Part shown: in pieces, positions 17,576 to 26,799 of the stretch
How positions within the stretch are numbered: position 1 is the first letter of the stretch
Layout of the letters: every line of letters begins with the position of its first letter
Assembly (NCBI GenBank): GCA_016869595.1
Contig: VGDT01000005.1
Coordinates: 1-64,000, forward strand
Direction: 5' to 3'
Length of the DNA stretch: 64,000 nt
DNA from: Alphaproteobacteria bacterium
GTDB taxonomy: Bacteria > Pseudomonadota > Alphaproteobacteria > Rhizobiales > Beijerinckiaceae
Notes under the pieces: model-generated
Seen by the model: only the letters and a program-made list of their open reading frames with translations
Told to the model about the DNA's origin: nothing
Database searches by the model: none
Translations under genes and position numbers: made by a program

Positions 17576-18355
17576 ATGACGCTCGAAACGCCCGCGCTCA
17601 CGGCGCGAAACCTCAGCCTGCCCGGATTACGCCACGCCTTTTTCACCCGCGAGGGCGGCGTCTCCGAAGGCGTCTACGCATCGCTCAATGGCGGAGTCGG
17701 CTCTCGCGATGCGCCGCCGAGCGTTGCGGAGAATCGCGCCCGCATGGCGGCGCGCCTCGGGGTTGAATCAGAGCGCCTGCTCGTGCCGTTCCAGATACAT
17801 TCAGCAGACGCCGTCAGCGTACGCGAACCATGGAGCGCAGAAGCGCGACCGAGATGCGACGGCGTCGTCACGACGGAAGTCTCGCTGGCGCTCGGCGTCA
17901 CTGGCGCCGACTGCGGCATGCTGCTCTTCGCTGACGTCAAGGCGGGCGTAATCGGCGCCTGTCATGCCGGCTGGAAAGGCGCGCTCGGCGGCGTCATCGA
18001 AGCGACAGTCACGGAGATGGAAGCGCAGGGCGCTCGTCGCGCCGACATCCATGTCGCGCTCGGTCCGGCGATCGGCGCGACGAGCTATGAAGTCGGACCG
18101 GAATTCGTAGCCCGGTTTCGCGAAACTGACGAATCCTTCGCGCGCTTCTTCACGCCGACAGATCGCGAAGGCCATGCGACTTTCGACTTGCCGGGCTTCA
18201 TTGCGTCGCGGGTAGAGGCCATGGGCGCAGCTTCCTTCGAAGACCTCGGCGTCGACACCTACGCGGACGAAGCGCGCTGCTTCAGCTACCGGCGCAGCGT
18301 CCATCGTCGCGAGCCGGATTATGGGCGGCTCGTCTCGGCGATCACGCTTCTGTGA
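17576..18355 (+). CDS. pgeF: Peptidoglycan editing factor PgeF (multicopper polyphenol oxidase-fold)
   Basis: 259 aa. Family previously annotated as laccase-domain/YfiH; E. coli PgeF removes mis-incorporated amino acids from peptidoglycan precursors. Conserved metal/active-site segments: IHSADAVSV (His), GVTGADCGMLLFAD (Cys), GACHAGWKGALGG (His) and ALGPAIGATSYEVG. The C-terminal CFSYRRSVH is typical. It begins 10 nt after the methyltransferase stop without an obvious Shine-Dalgarno, and ends 2 nt before the converging TonB-like gene. Confidence 0.93.
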   Translation: MTLETPALTARNLSLPGLRHAFFTREGGVSEGVYASLNGGVGSRDAPPSVAENRARMAARLGVESERLLVPFQIHSADAVSVREPWSAEARPRCDGVVTTEVSLALGVTGADCGMLLFADVKAGVIGACHAGWKGALGGVIEATVTEMEAQGARRADIHVALGPAIGATSYEVGPEFVARFRETDESFARFFTPTDREGHATFDLPGFIASRVEAMGAASFEDLGVDTYADEARCFSYRRSVHRREPDYGRLVSAITLL

Positions 18356-18357
18356 CG

Positions 18358-19362
18358 CTACTTCGTCGCGTAGCTGAATAGCATCGAGTGCGGCAGTCCC
18401 CGCGGCGGCGGCGGGAAAGGCGCCGCGCGGCGCACGGCGGCGAGCGCAGCGGCGTCGAGATCGGGCGCGCCGCTTGGCTGATACACCGCCTGATGTGTAA
18501 GATTGCCCGCCTCGTCGATATAGAAGACGACCGCGCCCCTGCCGATCGCCTGACTAGCGCGCACACGCGGCGGAACATGCATGTGCGGCATGATGAGCCC
18601 GTAGAGGATCGTCAGATAGGTCGTCTTTGCATGGCCGCCGCCGACCGGAGACGGCTTGGGTGGCGCCGCAAGCTTATAGTCGGGGATCGGCGCGAGCGCC
18701 GCGAGCTGGTCGGCGATCGAGTTCGCCTCGCCCTTCTTCACTGCGCCCTTCTCATTGGGCTCAGGCTTCTCCTGTGGCTTCGTATCCGGCGCGGCCTCTT
18801 CGATGATCTCGGCGTCGCTTTTGTCTTCGATCGGCTTTTCCTTCGCCTCTTCCGGCGCCTTCGCCTTCCCTTCTTCGTCCTCAGCGTCCTTCATGCCCTG
18901 AGGCTTCTCATCCTTGGGCGTGACGTTTTCCTTCTCAGGCGCGTTCTTCGGGGTCTTGAGGTCTTTCAACTCCGGCGCGTTCACGTCGGACTTGGTCTTG
19001 CTCTCGGCTTCCGGAGCGTCGAAGGCCGGCTTTTCGATCTCCTGCGCCGGAGGCGGCGGCGGCTTTTGCTGCTGCTGTTCTTGTTTCTCCGGCGGCTTTT
19101 CGGGTTCCGGCGGCGGGGGCTCCTCCTTCGGCGCCGGCGGCTCGGTGATCACCTCGACCGGAATTTCCTCAGCGACAGGCGGCGCCTCGCGGGCGAAGCG
19201 CCAATCCTGCCAAAGCAGAAACGCGATGACGCAGAGATGCGCCAAGAGGCACAAGAGCAGGAACATCAGGAAGCGGGGGCGCACCACGGCCTCGTGGCGC
19301 CGCCTAATCGCGGCCACGGCCAAGGTCGCGCTAAAGGCGCGTTGTCCGCTGCTGTCATTCAT
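18358..19362 (-). CDS. TonB-like energy-transduction protein with long charged proline-rich linker
   Basis: 334 aa from the ATG at 19362 (MNDSSGQRAF); the longer reading to 19680 has an unlikely N-terminus. A single N-terminal membrane helix lies at about residues 32-51 (FLMFLLLCLLAHLCVIAFLL) after a positive cytoplasmic tail. Residues about 60-240 are rich in Pro, Glu and Lys (PPPPEPEKPPEKQ, QQQQKPPPPP), a periplasm-spanning linker as in TonB/TolA. The C-terminal ~85 residues fit a TonB C-terminal domain (GRGAVVFYIDEAGNLTHQAVYQPSG, DAAALAAVRRAAPFPPPP). No ExbB/ExbD or outer-membrane receptor is adjacent, so the partner is unknown. Confidence 0.85.
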   Translation of the reverse strand: MNDSSGQRAFSATLAVAAIRRRHEAVVRPRFLMFLLLCLLAHLCVIAFLLWQDWRFAREAPPVAEEIPVEVITEPPAPKEEPPPPEPEKPPEKQEQQQQKPPPPPAQEIEKPAFDAPEAESKTKSDVNAPELKDLKTPKNAPEKENVTPKDEKPQGMKDAEDEEGKAKAPEEAKEKPIEDKSDAEIIEEAAPDTKPQEKPEPNEKGAVKKGEANSIADQLAALAPIPDYKLAAPPKPSPVGGGHAKTTYLTILYGLIMPHMHVPPRVRASQAIGRGAVVFYIDEAGNLTHQAVYQPSGAPDLDAAALAAVRRAAPFPPPPRGLPHSMLFSYATK

Positions 19363-19584
19363 CGCGTTGGAAAGCCGCGCTTCAGCGCCGCCGCTGCTTG
19401 CATGATCGATGTAAGTAGGTGATCGGGCCGCGCCACCTGGAAACTTATAGCCGCCTTTGAGCGAAAACGCTCCCCCCGGAAAAACACGACGCTTTTTGAC
19501 GCAGTTAACAATGTTAGCGAGAGGCGTATATAAGAGGTAACTAATGTAAGCGGCGCGTGAACGCCGCCGAGGGGGGTGGGATTG

Positions 19585-21258
19585 ATGAAGCGCTTTGCGC
19601 CAATGTCGCGCCGCACGCTTTTGCTCGGCGCCGGCGCCGCTGCGACAGTCGGCGCGGCGGGGGCCTACGGCCAAGGCCATGCAATGCGCCGAATTGCGCC
19701 CAATCGCGCATCCGAGACTTTCAATCCGGACGTCGACCTCGACCTGATCTGCAAGCGCGATGAAGCGCGGATTTTGAATGGCGGCCCAACGCGGGTGTGG
19801 CGCTATGCCGGCAATCTGATCAAAGGTCCGTCGAATGCGTTGACGCCGGCGCCCGATACTTATCTCGGCCCGCTGTTGCGCTTCTCGAAAGGACAGAAGG
19901 TCCGTATTCGGCTACGAAACGAATTGCCTGAAGAAACGATCACGCATTGGCACGGCCTGCATGTGCCGATGCTGATGGACGGCCATCCCGCGGCGGCGAT
20001 CCATCCGGGCGAAACATACGTCTACGAATTTGAAATCCGCAATCGCGCTGGGATGTATTTCTATCATCCGCACACGCACGAAAAGACAGCGACGCAGGTC
20101 TATCATGGCCTCGTTGGCGGGATCATCATCGAAGATGATGAAGAGCGCGCGCTCGGACTGCCTTCGGGCGAGTTCGAAATTCCGCTCGTCATTCAGGATC
20201 GCTCATTCGACGACGATAATCAGCTCGTCTATGGCGGAGACATGCATACGAGCATGTTCGGCTTTTACGGCGACCGCGTGCTCGTCAACGGTCGACGCGA
20301 CTTCACAGTCGACGTCGCCAACCGCCCTTATCGCCTGCGGATTCTCAACGGCTCGAATGCGCGGATCTACAAACTGTGCTGGGATGACCGCACGCCGTTG
20401 ACCGTGATCGGCGTCGACGGCGGACTATTGGAGAAGGCTGAGACTCGCCCTTATGTGATGCTCGCGCCCGCCGAGCGCGTCGATCTTCTCGTCGATTTCA
20501 GCGGGCGTCCGCAAGGCGCGAAGCTGACAATGATGAGCGGTGAGTTCTACGGTCTGATGATTCCGCCGATGGCGCAGCGCATGATGAGAGGCGATCTCGC
20601 CGTGGGGGAAGAATTTCCCCTGTTTACGGCGAGAGTGACGCAAGCCTCAAGTGACTTATGGAAGCTCCCGGAAAAGCTCTCGACGATCAGGCGCATCCGC
20701 AGAGAAGAAGTCGCCAATCTCGATGATCCGATTCCGATCGCCATCACCATGGCGCATATGGCGATGTTCCTGAACGGGCGCCCCTATGACCACGACGACA
20801 TACAACAAAAGGAGCGCATTCCGGTCGACACGACGCAGCTCATCGAAATTTTCCATGAACACGGCGGCATGGGGATGGGCATGGGCGGAATGGGCATGGG
20901 CCGCATGGAGATGATGCGCGGCGGCGGCATGATGCGCGGACGAATGGGCGGCATGAGGGGCGGCATGGGGATGAGCGGCATGGGGATGATGGGAATGATG
21001 TCGATGGCCCATCCCATCCATCTGCACGGCCAGCAGTTCCAGATCATCGAGCGCAGCTTCGAGGGCGACGAGGACGCTTACGCCGCGATACGCGACGGCT
21101 TCATCGACACCGGACTAAAAGACACTGTGCTCGTCGCGCCGGGCGAACGCGTGCGAATCGTCAAGCCGTTTAGCGATTTCAAGGGCCGCTTCATGTATCA
21201 CTGCCACAACCTCGAACATGAGGACGCAGGCATGATGCGCGAGTTCTCGGTGGAATAG
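19585..21258 (+). CDS. Multicopper oxidase with Met-rich insertion (CueO/CopA-like)
   Basis: 557 aa from the ATG at 19585, preceded by GAGGGGGG; the alternative GTG at 19576 is less likely. Tat signal SRRTLLLGAGAAATVG at about residues 8-23. All four copper-ligand motifs are present in order: THWHGLH, YHPHTHE, AHPIHLHG and YHCHNLEHEDAGMM. A Met/Gly-rich insertion of ~45 residues (bases 20866-21006) precedes the third motif, as in Cu(I) oxidases such as CueO. Expected to act folded in the periplasm, oxidising Cu(I). A terminator follows at 21313-21351. The convergent neighbour is another Met/His-rich exported protein, so a copper-handling module is likely. Confidence 0.94.
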   Translation: MKRFAPMSRRTLLLGAGAAATVGAAGAYGQGHAMRRIAPNRASETFNPDVDLDLICKRDEARILNGGPTRVWRYAGNLIKGPSNALTPAPDTYLGPLLRFSKGQKVRIRLRNELPEETITHWHGLHVPMLMDGHPAAAIHPGETYVYEFEIRNRAGMYFYHPHTHEKTATQVYHGLVGGIIIEDDEERALGLPSGEFEIPLVIQDRSFDDDNQLVYGGDMHTSMFGFYGDRVLVNGRRDFTVDVANRPYRLRILNGSNARIYKLCWDDRTPLTVIGVDGGLLEKAETRPYVMLAPAERVDLLVDFSGRPQGAKLTMMSGEFYGLMIPPMAQRMMRGDLAVGEEFPLFTARVTQASSDLWKLPEKLSTIRRIRREEVANLDDPIPIAITMAHMAMFLNGRPYDHDDIQQKERIPVDTTQLIEIFHEHGGMGMGMGGMGMGRMEMMRGGGMMRGRMGGMRGGMGMSGMGMMGMMSMAHPIHLHGQQFQIIERSFEGDEDAYAAIRDGFIDTGLKDTVLVAPGERVRIVKPFSDFKGRFMYHCHNLEHEDAGMMREFSVE

Positions 21259-21312
21259 AGAGGCTTCGCGCCAATTCGCAGCGCGCCATCGATCCAAAAA
21301 AATTGTCTAAAT

Positions 21313-21351
21313 GCATTCCCGGCCGGCAATTCGCCCGCCGGGAATGCTTTT
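21313..21351. terminator. Rho-independent terminator between multicopper oxidase and Spy-like gene
   Basis: Perfect 11-bp stem GCATTCCCGGC (21313-21323) / GCCGGGAATGC (21337-21347), 13-nt loop, then TTTT. Serves the plus-strand oxidase gene; the minus-strand side is A/T-containing as well, so it may work for both convergent genes. Confidence 0.88.
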
Positions 21352-21358
21352 GCGCAAG

Positions 21359-22291
21359 TTAATGCTGCATGCCGCCCATGCCGCCGCTCTGACCTCCGCC
21401 ATGGCCCATGCCGGACATGCCACCCATCATGCCACCCATGCCGCCGCCCATCATGTCGCTCATCGACTTGCCGACCTTCATGATCCCGGTGAGCGTCGCA
21501 TTCGCGGTCTTCTTCTGCTCATCGCTCAAGACGGTAAAGAGCGATTCAATGGCGGCCTTCTGCGCGCGCACGACTTCGAGATGGTCGACCATATGGTTCT
21601 CCATCATCGTGAGCTTATTCAGCACTTCCGCTTTGGAATGATCCATGCGCATATCGGCGGCGTCGCATTTTTGCTTCGCCTTTTGCGCCGTTGCGCGCCA
21701 TGCGTCAGCGAATGCGTTCCAAGCGCCCGTTTGCGCGTCAGTGAGTTTCAACTCCGCCTTGAGATAGGCGAGGCGCCCATCGACATGTTCGGCGAAGCCG
21801 CAGACCATCTTGTTCATCATGCCGCCGCCGGAGTGCGACATGCCGCCCATGCTATCGCCGCCCTTGCCGTCGTGGCTCATGCCCGACATGCCGCCCATCA
21901 TCCCACCCATGCCGCCCATCATGCCGCCACTCTGACCGCCGCCGTGGTCCATGCCGCCCATACCGCCGCCATGACCCATGCCGCCCATCGTTCCACCCAT
22001 GCCGCCATGATGGCCCGCATGACCTTCATCGGCCTTCCCAGCCTCGCCCTTCTGGTCTTCAGTCTTGCCGGATTCAGCCGAGCCTGACTGCGCCTTGCCC
22101 GGATCCGCCCATTGCGTTGGCGCGTTGGCGCCGCCGCGCTCCATGGCGCCATGATCCATTTTGCTGTGGTCCATGCCGCTATGTTCGGCGCCGCTCTGTT
22201 GCGCCTGTGCAGAGAATCCCGCGGCGAGGAGCAAAGCGGCGGCGCTCGCCGCAAGCAGTCTTCCGCGCGAGGTTTGTTTCCGCGTCGTCAT
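21359..22291 (-). CDS. Spy/CpxP-like LTXXQ-motif exported protein, Met/His/Gly-rich
   Basis: 310 aa from the ATG at 22291, preceded by AGGGAGGG; the upstream start at 22351 is rejected. Signal peptide to about residue 30 (GFSAQAQQ). Residues about 35-150 are low-complexity with HSGMDHSKMDH and many GGMGG/HGGGMGGMD units, then a helical Spy-like core with KLTDAQTGAWNAFADAW (LTXXQ type), and a Met-rich tail (MMGGGMGGMMGG, GMGHGGGQSGGM). Family members are periplasmic chaperones or metal binders. The His/Met content and the convergent multicopper oxidase suggest copper binding, which is inference. The opposite-strand reading frame is a shadow. Confidence 0.88.
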   Translation of the reverse strand: MTTRKQTSRGRLLAASAAALLLAAGFSAQAQQSGAEHSGMDHSKMDHGAMERGGANAPTQWADPGKAQSGSAESGKTEDQKGEAGKADEGHAGHHGGMGGTMGGMGHGGGMGGMDHGGGQSGGMMGGMGGMMGGMSGMSHDGKGGDSMGGMSHSGGGMMNKMVCGFAEHVDGRLAYLKAELKLTDAQTGAWNAFADAWRATAQKAKQKCDAADMRMDHSKAEVLNKLTMMENHMVDHLEVVRAQKAAIESLFTVLSDEQKKTANATLTGIMKVGKSMSDMMGGGMGGMMGGMSGMGHGGGQSGGMGGMQH

Positions 22292-22497
22292 GGCGCCCTC
22301 CCTGGCGAGTTTGTCGCGATCGCTCCTATCGTCGCTGGCGCGACGAATCATTATGGAGTTTCGCGCTTGTGGCGCGCCTAACGGACCATCAGGCGCCTTT
22401 GAACGTCTGCAACTTTGTCACAAATCAAGCCGCTCGGCGATAGGCGAATCGTCACGTACGCGCATGAACCCAGGACTCGATCCGGATTCCGCGCAGC

Positions 22498-22524
22498 AAA
22501 AAGCGGCGGACATGCGCCCGCCGC
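22498..22524 (-). terminator. Rho-independent terminator of the 76-aa gene
   Basis: Read on the minus strand: 7-bp GC stem (GCGGCGG / CCGCCGC, plus-strand arms 22503-22509 and 22518-22524) followed by a T-run (A's at 22498-22502). Lies 45 nt beyond the stop at 22569. Confidence 0.8.
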
Positions 22525-22568
22525 TCGTAATTTTGGCCCGTACGAGTCAAAATCGCTCGGTTTAGTGT

Positions 22569-22799
22569 TTACCTGTTCTGCGACGACACGTTCGGATTGC
22601 GCGCTGCATAAGGATCCTGCCCGATCGGGCGCGGCGCAGCGGCCTCGCGAGGTTTGGCAACCTCTTCCTTATAACCCGGTTGACCGACGACCTGGGGCGG
22701 CTTCCAGTCGGCCGACGATGCATGCTCGCCGGCAAAGGCGTGACCCGTCAGGGCCCCTACCGAAGCGAGGGCGACGACGGCGAAAAGCTTATGGGCCAT
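22569..22799 (-). CDS. Small exported protein of unknown function
   Basis: 76 aa from the ATG at 22799 (MAHKLFAVVALASVG), with GGAGAGGAAAC directly upstream; the longer reading to 22991 is rejected. Signal peptide to about residue 28 (GHAFAG). The mature part is about 48 residues, polar and Pro-rich (DWKPPQVVGQPGYKEE, RPIGQDPYAARNP), with no Cys and no recognised domain. It has its own terminator and a strong ribosome site, so it is probably a real monocistronic gene. Confidence 0.72.
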   Translation of the reverse strand: MAHKLFAVVALASVGALTGHAFAGEHASSADWKPPQVVGQPGYKEEVAKPREAAAPRPIGQDPYAARNPNVSSQNR

Positions 22800-22996
22800 G
22801 TTTCCTCTCCCCTGATGACAATAAGGTTCTCTCGCCGCCCTTATCCCAACTGGGCGACGCGAGGCGCGGAGTTCGCGCGCATAAAATGCTACGTTTACAT
22901 GTCGCGAATTCGACAATGATTGTTGCGCCGTATTGCCGCGGTTTTTCTTCGCAGAAGCAAAAAGAAGGACGCCGCTTGGATACGGCGCCAAAAAGC

Positions 22997-25900
22997 TTAT
23001 GCGGCCTTCTTTTCCGCAATTTCGACGAGCGTGCGCAGAATGCGGCGGGTGCCAGCGAGTCGTTGCTTCATGCTGTCGAATTCGCGAATGAAAACAATTC
23101 GCATGTCAGGGCGCACTTTGGCGTTTGTCCCCTGCTCCGCGACAAAACGCACGAGCCCGGTGGGATTGGCGAATTTGTCCTCTCGGAACGCGACGATGAC
23201 GCCCTTCGGGCCGGCGTCGATTTTCTCGACATGCGCACGCCGACAGAGCGCCTTGATCGCGACGATCTCCAATAGCTGTTCCACCTCCGGCGGAATTGGG
23301 CCGAAACGATCGATCATCTCGGCGGCGAAAGCCTCGATGTCCCGATCCGTTTCAAGCGTCGACAGCCGCCGATAAAGCTGCAAGCGCAACGTGAGGTCGG
23401 CGACGTAATCTTCCGGTATCGTCACCGGCGCGCCGATGGCGATCGTCGGCGACCAGGCTTCCTCCTGCGGCTCCTCCACTCCTGCCTTCAGCAGCGTGAT
23501 CGCGTCGGCGAGCATCTGCTGATAGAGCTCATAGCCCACCTCTTTGATGTGGCCCGACTGCTCTTCGCCAAGCAAATTGCCGGCGCCGCGAATGTCGAGA
23601 TCGTGGCTCGCGAGCTGAAAGCCGGCCCCAAGCATGTCGAGCGACTGCAACACTTCGAGACGTTTTTGCGCCTGGGGCGTGATCGTGCGGTTGGCGGGCG
23701 TCGTAAAGAGCGCGTAGGCGCGCAGTTTGGAGCGGCCGACCCGGCCGCGCAATTGATAGAGCTGCGCGAGGCCGAACATGTCGGCGCGCCAGACGATGAG
23801 CGTATTGGCGCGCGGAATGTCGAGGCCCGACTCGACGATCGTCGTCGACAGCAGAATGTCGAACTTACCGTCGTAGAAGGCGGACATCTTGTTTTCGAGT
23901 TCACTCGCGCTCATCTGGCCATGCGCGATAACGAATTTCGACTCGGGAACATGCTCGCGCAAGAACGCCGCGGCCTCTTCCAGATCCTCAATGCGCGGGC
24001 AGACAAAAAAAGCCTGACCGCCGCGATAACGCTCGCGCAGCAACGCTTCGCGCACGATGAGCGAATCGAAGGGCGAAATGAAACTGCGCACGGCAAGCCG
24101 GTCGATCGGCGGCGTCGCGATGATCGAAAGCTCGCGCACGCCGGTCATGGCGAGCTGTAGCGTGCGCGGGATCGGCGTCGCCGACAGCGTCAGAACATGC
24201 ACCTCGGCGCGCAGTTCCTTTAAGCGCTCCTTATGGCCGACGCCGAAATGCTGCTCCTCGTCGATGACGACGAGTCCGAGATCCTTGAAGCTTACGGTTT
24301 TGCCGAGTACGGCGTGCGTGCCGATCAAGATTTCGATGCGGCCGTCGGCGATGTCCTTCTTCGTTTCGCGCGTTTCGGCTGCGCCGACCATGCGTGATAG
24401 CCGCCCGATGCGCACCGGCAGGCCGGCAAAGCGCTCGCTGAAGGTCTTGTAATGCTGACGCGCAAGCAAGGTCGTCGGCGCGACGACGGCGACCTGCTTG
24501 CCATTGATCGCGGCGCAGAAAGCGGCGCGCAGCGCGACCTCCGTCTTACCGAAGCCGACGTCGCCGCAAACGAGGCGATCCATCGGACGGCCAGCGGCGA
24601 GATCATCGAGCGTCGCGTCAATGGCGGCAAGCTGATCTTCGGTTTCGTCATAGGGAAAGCGCGCGCAGAATTCGTCGTAGACACCTTCCGGCGGAACAAG
24701 CTTCGGCGCCTCGCGCAGCTGCCGTTGCGCCGCAATCTCGATCAAGCCTTTCGCCATCTCGCGGATGCGGTTCTTCATCCGCGACTTGCGCGACTGCCAG
24801 CCGGCGCCCCCGAGACGGTCGAGCTGCGCCTCGGCGTCCTCGCCGCCGTAGCGGGTCAAGAGCTCAATGTTTTCGACCGGCAAATAGAGCTTGTCGCCGC
24901 CGGCGTAGTGGAGCTCGAGACAGTCGTGCGGCGCGCCAGCGGCGGAGATCGTCTCTAAGCCGATGAAACGGCCGATGCCGTGGTCGACATGCACCACGAG
25001 ATCGCCGGCGGAAAGCGCGGCGACTTCGCCGAGAAGATTTTCATTCGGCTTGCGTTTGCGACGGCGACGGACAAAGCGATCGCCAAGGATGTCCTGTTCG
25101 CCCAGAAGCGCGTAAGCGTCCGTCTCAAAGCCATGCTCGATCCCGAGAACAGCGATGGAGACCGCGTGCGACAGCGCCTGAGGCAGTGAAGCGACGCGCG
25201 GCAGATTCGACAAGCCATGTTCGGCAAGCACATGGCCGAGCCGCTCGCAGGAACCCTCAGACCAGCCGGCGACAACGACCTTTTTGCCGGCATCGCGCAG
25301 CGACTCGACGTGATCCGCCGCCGCCTGGAACACGTTGACGTCGGGCGTATTGCGCTCGGGCGCAAAATCGCGGCCGGGCCGCCCGCCGCAGTCGATCGAC
25401 TTTTCGCCCTCATGCGCCGCAAAGGACGAGAATTGCGCCGCCGCATGCCCCTCTATGGCCGCACGCCATTCCTCAAGCGACAGATAGAGTTCGCGCGGCT
25501 CAAGCGGCTTGTAGTTTGAGCCTGCAGGATCGAGATCATGCGCATATTTGCGCGCGTCGTAATAATCCTCGATCTGCTTGACGCGCTCCGTCGCCGCGTC
25601 CTCGACGAGGGAGTCGAGCAGGACGGGCGCGTCGCCAAGATAGTCGAAGAGCGTATCCATCCGCTCGTAGAAGAGCGGCAGCCAATGCTCCATGCCGTGA
25701 AAGCGCCGGCCTTCGCTCACCGCCTCATACAGAGCGTCGCCGCGCGTCTGGCCGCCAAAGCGCGCGGCATAGGATTGGCGGAAGCGGCGCATCGTCTCGC
25801 TCGTCAAGCGTAATTCGCTCATCGGCGTCAGATCGAGCGCGCGGAGCTGGCCCGTTGCGCGTTGCGTGTCGGGGTCGAAGGAGCGGATCGATTCAAGCGT

Positions 25901-26533
25901 GTCGCCGAAGAAATCGAGACGGATCGGCGCCGGAAGGCCCGGCGGGAAGAGATCGACGATGCCGCCGCGCTGCGCATATTCGCCGGTCTCGCGCACCGTG
26001 CTCGCGCGCAAATAGCCATTCGCCTCGAGCCAGAGCGCCAATTCGTCGAGCTTTACGACATTGCCGGGCGCTGCGGCGAAGCTTTCGGCGGCGACCATCT
26101 TATGCGGCGGAACGCGCTGCAACAGACAGTCGACGGTGGTCGTCACGACGCGTGGCCGTTCGAACGAGGATTTGGCGCGCGTTAAGCGCGAAAGCGCGGT
26201 CATGCGCCGCGCCACGACGCCCGCGTGCGGCGACACCCGGTCGTAGGGCTGGCAGTCCCATGCCGGAATATCGAGGATTTCAACGTCGGGATTGGCGAAG
26301 CGGAGAGCGGCGCGGAACGCCGCCGAACGCGCGGCGTCGCGCGCGACATGGACGAAGACGGCGGCGCGTCCCTCAGCCTCGCGCGCCAGCGCGCGCGCAA
26401 GGTCGGCGCTGACGAAGGCGTCGAAACCATCCGGCGCAAGGGCGAAGATCAGCCTCTCGCCCTTGACGAGACCAGCGCGCGCGGCCTCGAGCCCTGCCGC
26501 CGCCTTTTTCTGCTTAGTCGCGGCCACGCTCAA
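22997..26533 (-). CDS. mfd: Transcription-repair coupling factor
   Basis: 1178 aa, normal length. ATP-dependent translocase that removes stalled RNA polymerase and recruits UvrA. Domains in order: UvrB-like N-terminal module (about 1-480), RNA-polymerase-interacting CarD-like domain (LSAGDLVVHVDHGIGRFIG, about 505), and helicase domains with Walker A CGDVGFGKTEVALRAAF and DEEQ box VVIDEEQHFGVGHKE; then QLRGRVGRSKLRAYALF and the C-terminal TRCF/UvrA-binding domain. The start is TTG at 26533, overlapping the sdhE stop (TTGA); a GTG at 26527 is the alternative. Co-transcribed with sdhE, as in many alphaproteobacteria. Confidence 0.97.
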   Translation of the reverse strand: MSVAATKQKKAAAGLEAARAGLVKGERLIFALAPDGFDAFVSADLARALAREAEGRAAVFVHVARDAARSAAFRAALRFANPDVEILDIPAWDCQPYDRVSPHAGVVARRMTALSRLTRAKSSFERPRVVTTTVDCLLQRVPPHKMVAAESFAAAPGNVVKLDELALWLEANGYLRASTVRETGEYAQRGGIVDLFPPGLPAPIRLDFFGDTLESIRSFDPDTQRATGQLRALDLTPMSELRLTSETMRRFRQSYAARFGGQTRGDALYEAVSEGRRFHGMEHWLPLFYERMDTLFDYLGDAPVLLDSLVEDAATERVKQIEDYYDARKYAHDLDPAGSNYKPLEPRELYLSLEEWRAAIEGHAAAQFSSFAAHEGEKSIDCGGRPGRDFAPERNTPDVNVFQAAADHVESLRDAGKKVVVAGWSEGSCERLGHVLAEHGLSNLPRVASLPQALSHAVSIAVLGIEHGFETDAYALLGEQDILGDRFVRRRRKRKPNENLLGEVAALSAGDLVVHVDHGIGRFIGLETISAAGAPHDCLELHYAGGDKLYLPVENIELLTRYGGEDAEAQLDRLGGAGWQSRKSRMKNRIREMAKGLIEIAAQRQLREAPKLVPPEGVYDEFCARFPYDETEDQLAAIDATLDDLAAGRPMDRLVCGDVGFGKTEVALRAAFCAAINGKQVAVVAPTTLLARQHYKTFSERFAGLPVRIGRLSRMVGAAETRETKKDIADGRIEILIGTHAVLGKTVSFKDLGLVVIDEEQHFGVGHKERLKELRAEVHVLTLSATPIPRTLQLAMTGVRELSIIATPPIDRLAVRSFISPFDSLIVREALLRERYRGGQAFFVCPRIEDLEEAAAFLREHVPESKFVIAHGQMSASELENKMSAFYDGKFDILLSTTIVESGLDIPRANTLIVWRADMFGLAQLYQLRGRVGRSKLRAYALFTTPANRTITPQAQKRLEVLQSLDMLGAGFQLASHDLDIRGAGNLLGEEQSGHIKEVGYELYQQMLADAITLLKAGVEEPQEEAWSPTIAIGAPVTIPEDYVADLTLRLQLYRRLSTLETDRDIEAFAAEMIDRFGPIPPEVEQLLEIVAIKALCRRAHVEKIDAGPKGVIVAFREDKFANPTGLVRFVAEQGTNAKVRPDMRIVFIREFDSMKQRLAGTRRILRTLVEIAEKKAA

Positions 26534-26799
26534 TGGATCGGCCCGTCGTGTCGATGAAACGCGATGATCTGCCGCAAAAGCGGCGTGTCATGCTCGGCCG
26601 GCGGCGGCTCAGCGCCCGAGAGCCATCGGTAGACCGCTTCGTCGGGCAGATTGAGCAGCCTCTCGAGTTCGGCAAGCGCCTGCGCAGGAAGCGCCTCGAC
26701 GCGCGCGTCCACGAAGCGCCCCATCAGAATATCCATTTCGCGCATGCCTCGGCGCCAGGCGCGCACCCTTATGCGCCGCCTGCGCATGTCGTCGTCCAA
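26530..26799 (-). CDS. sdhE: Succinate dehydrogenase flavinylation factor SdhE (SDHAF2/CptB family)
   Basis: 89 aa. Family residues RRGMREMDILMGRF contain the conserved RGxxE core needed for FAD attachment to SdhA; LLNLPDEAVYRWLSG follows. The start is taken as TTG at 26799, because GGGAG at 26808-26812 lies 8 nt upstream; the ATG at 26787 would leave 20 nt. The stop overlaps the mfd start. Acts in the cytoplasm on succinate dehydrogenase flavoprotein, whose genes are not in the window. Confidence 0.93.
   Translation of the reverse strand: MDDDMRRRRIRVRAWRRGMREMDILMGRFVDARVEALPAQALAELERLLNLPDEAVYRWLSGAEPPPAEHDTPLLRQIIAFHRHDGPIH

Noticed and set aside
18388..19422. Plus-strand Leu/Arg-rich 344-aa frame
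   Set aside because: Antisense to the Pro/Glu/Lys linker of the TonB-like gene; low-complexity shadow.
21311..22087. Plus-strand 258-aa Ala/His-rich frame
   Set aside because: Exactly antisense to the Spy-like gene; its His/Ala runs are the shadow of Met-Gly repeats, with no ribosome site.
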